NCBI GenBank assembly: GCA_014763515.1
Contig: JACXVH010000099.1
Location: 1 to 5,870 of the forward strand
From: Flavobacteriaceae bacterium
GTDB taxonomy: Bacteria > Bacteroidota > Bacteroidia > Flavobacteriales > Flavobacteriaceae
Direction: 5' to 3'
DNA length: 5,870 nt
The position numbers and the translations under genes are program-made. A model generated the notes under the pieces. It saw only the letters and a program-made list of their open reading frames with translations, was not told the DNA's origin and did not search any database. Positions 5,868-5,870 of this stretch are shown one piece after another. Within the stretch, counting starts at the first letter, position 1, and each line of letters opens with the position of its first letter.

Positions 5868-5870
5868 CTT

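Overview
The window looks like the chromosome of a member of the Bacteroidota, most probably a Flavobacterium-like member of the Flavobacteriaceae. Four things point there: very AT-rich DNA, A-rich leaders instead of clear Shine-Dalgarno sequences, a TAnnTTTG-type -7 promoter element, and gene families typical of that group (bacterial kynurenine 3-monooxygenase, LytTR regulator plus LytS-type kinase pairs, and secreted proteins whose mature part begins QVGI-TTTP). This assignment is inferred from style and protein families, not from a marker gene. All four genes lie on the + strand.

Layout. (1) 1-474: the 3' end of a kynurenine 3-monooxygenase gene, cut by the window edge. (2) 481-1185 and 1182-2636: a two-component pair, a REC-LytTR response regulator followed by a multi-pass membrane sensor kinase of the LytS/YehU type (His_kinase plus HATPase_c). 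They share an ATGA stop/start overlap, so they are almost certainly co-translated. (3) 2637-2722: a short, extremely AT-rich gap with a good -7 promoter element just before the next gene. (4) 2723-5776: a 1017-residue secreted repeat protein. It has a signal peptide, a flavobacterial N-terminal head, 41 back-to-back units of about 17 residues (consensus N-x-A-I-G-x-x-[AS]-L-x-x-N-T-T-G-x-x), and a C-terminal Peptidase_S74 intramolecular-chaperone domain ending in a coiled coil. (5) 5777-5870: a strong, nearly symmetrical hairpin terminator nested inside a second, 9-bp inverted repeat.

How the parts may work together. The kinase and regulator are a complete signalling unit. The large gene directly downstream is the nearest candidate target, but nothing in the sequence proves this link. 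The S74 domain is known from phage tail fibres and spikes and from eukaryotic MYRF, where it trimerises the protein and then cuts itself off. Here it sits behind a signal peptide on a long beta-roll-like repeat tract, which suggests a self-maturing trimeric surface or secreted fibre. The kmo gene is probably a metabolic neighbour that shares the transcript, or a strand, only by position.

The most interesting part is the S74 repeat fibre together with its adjacent sensor pair. The families are individually known, so the novelty lies in the arrangement and in the unanswered question of how the cleaved fibre stays on the cell.
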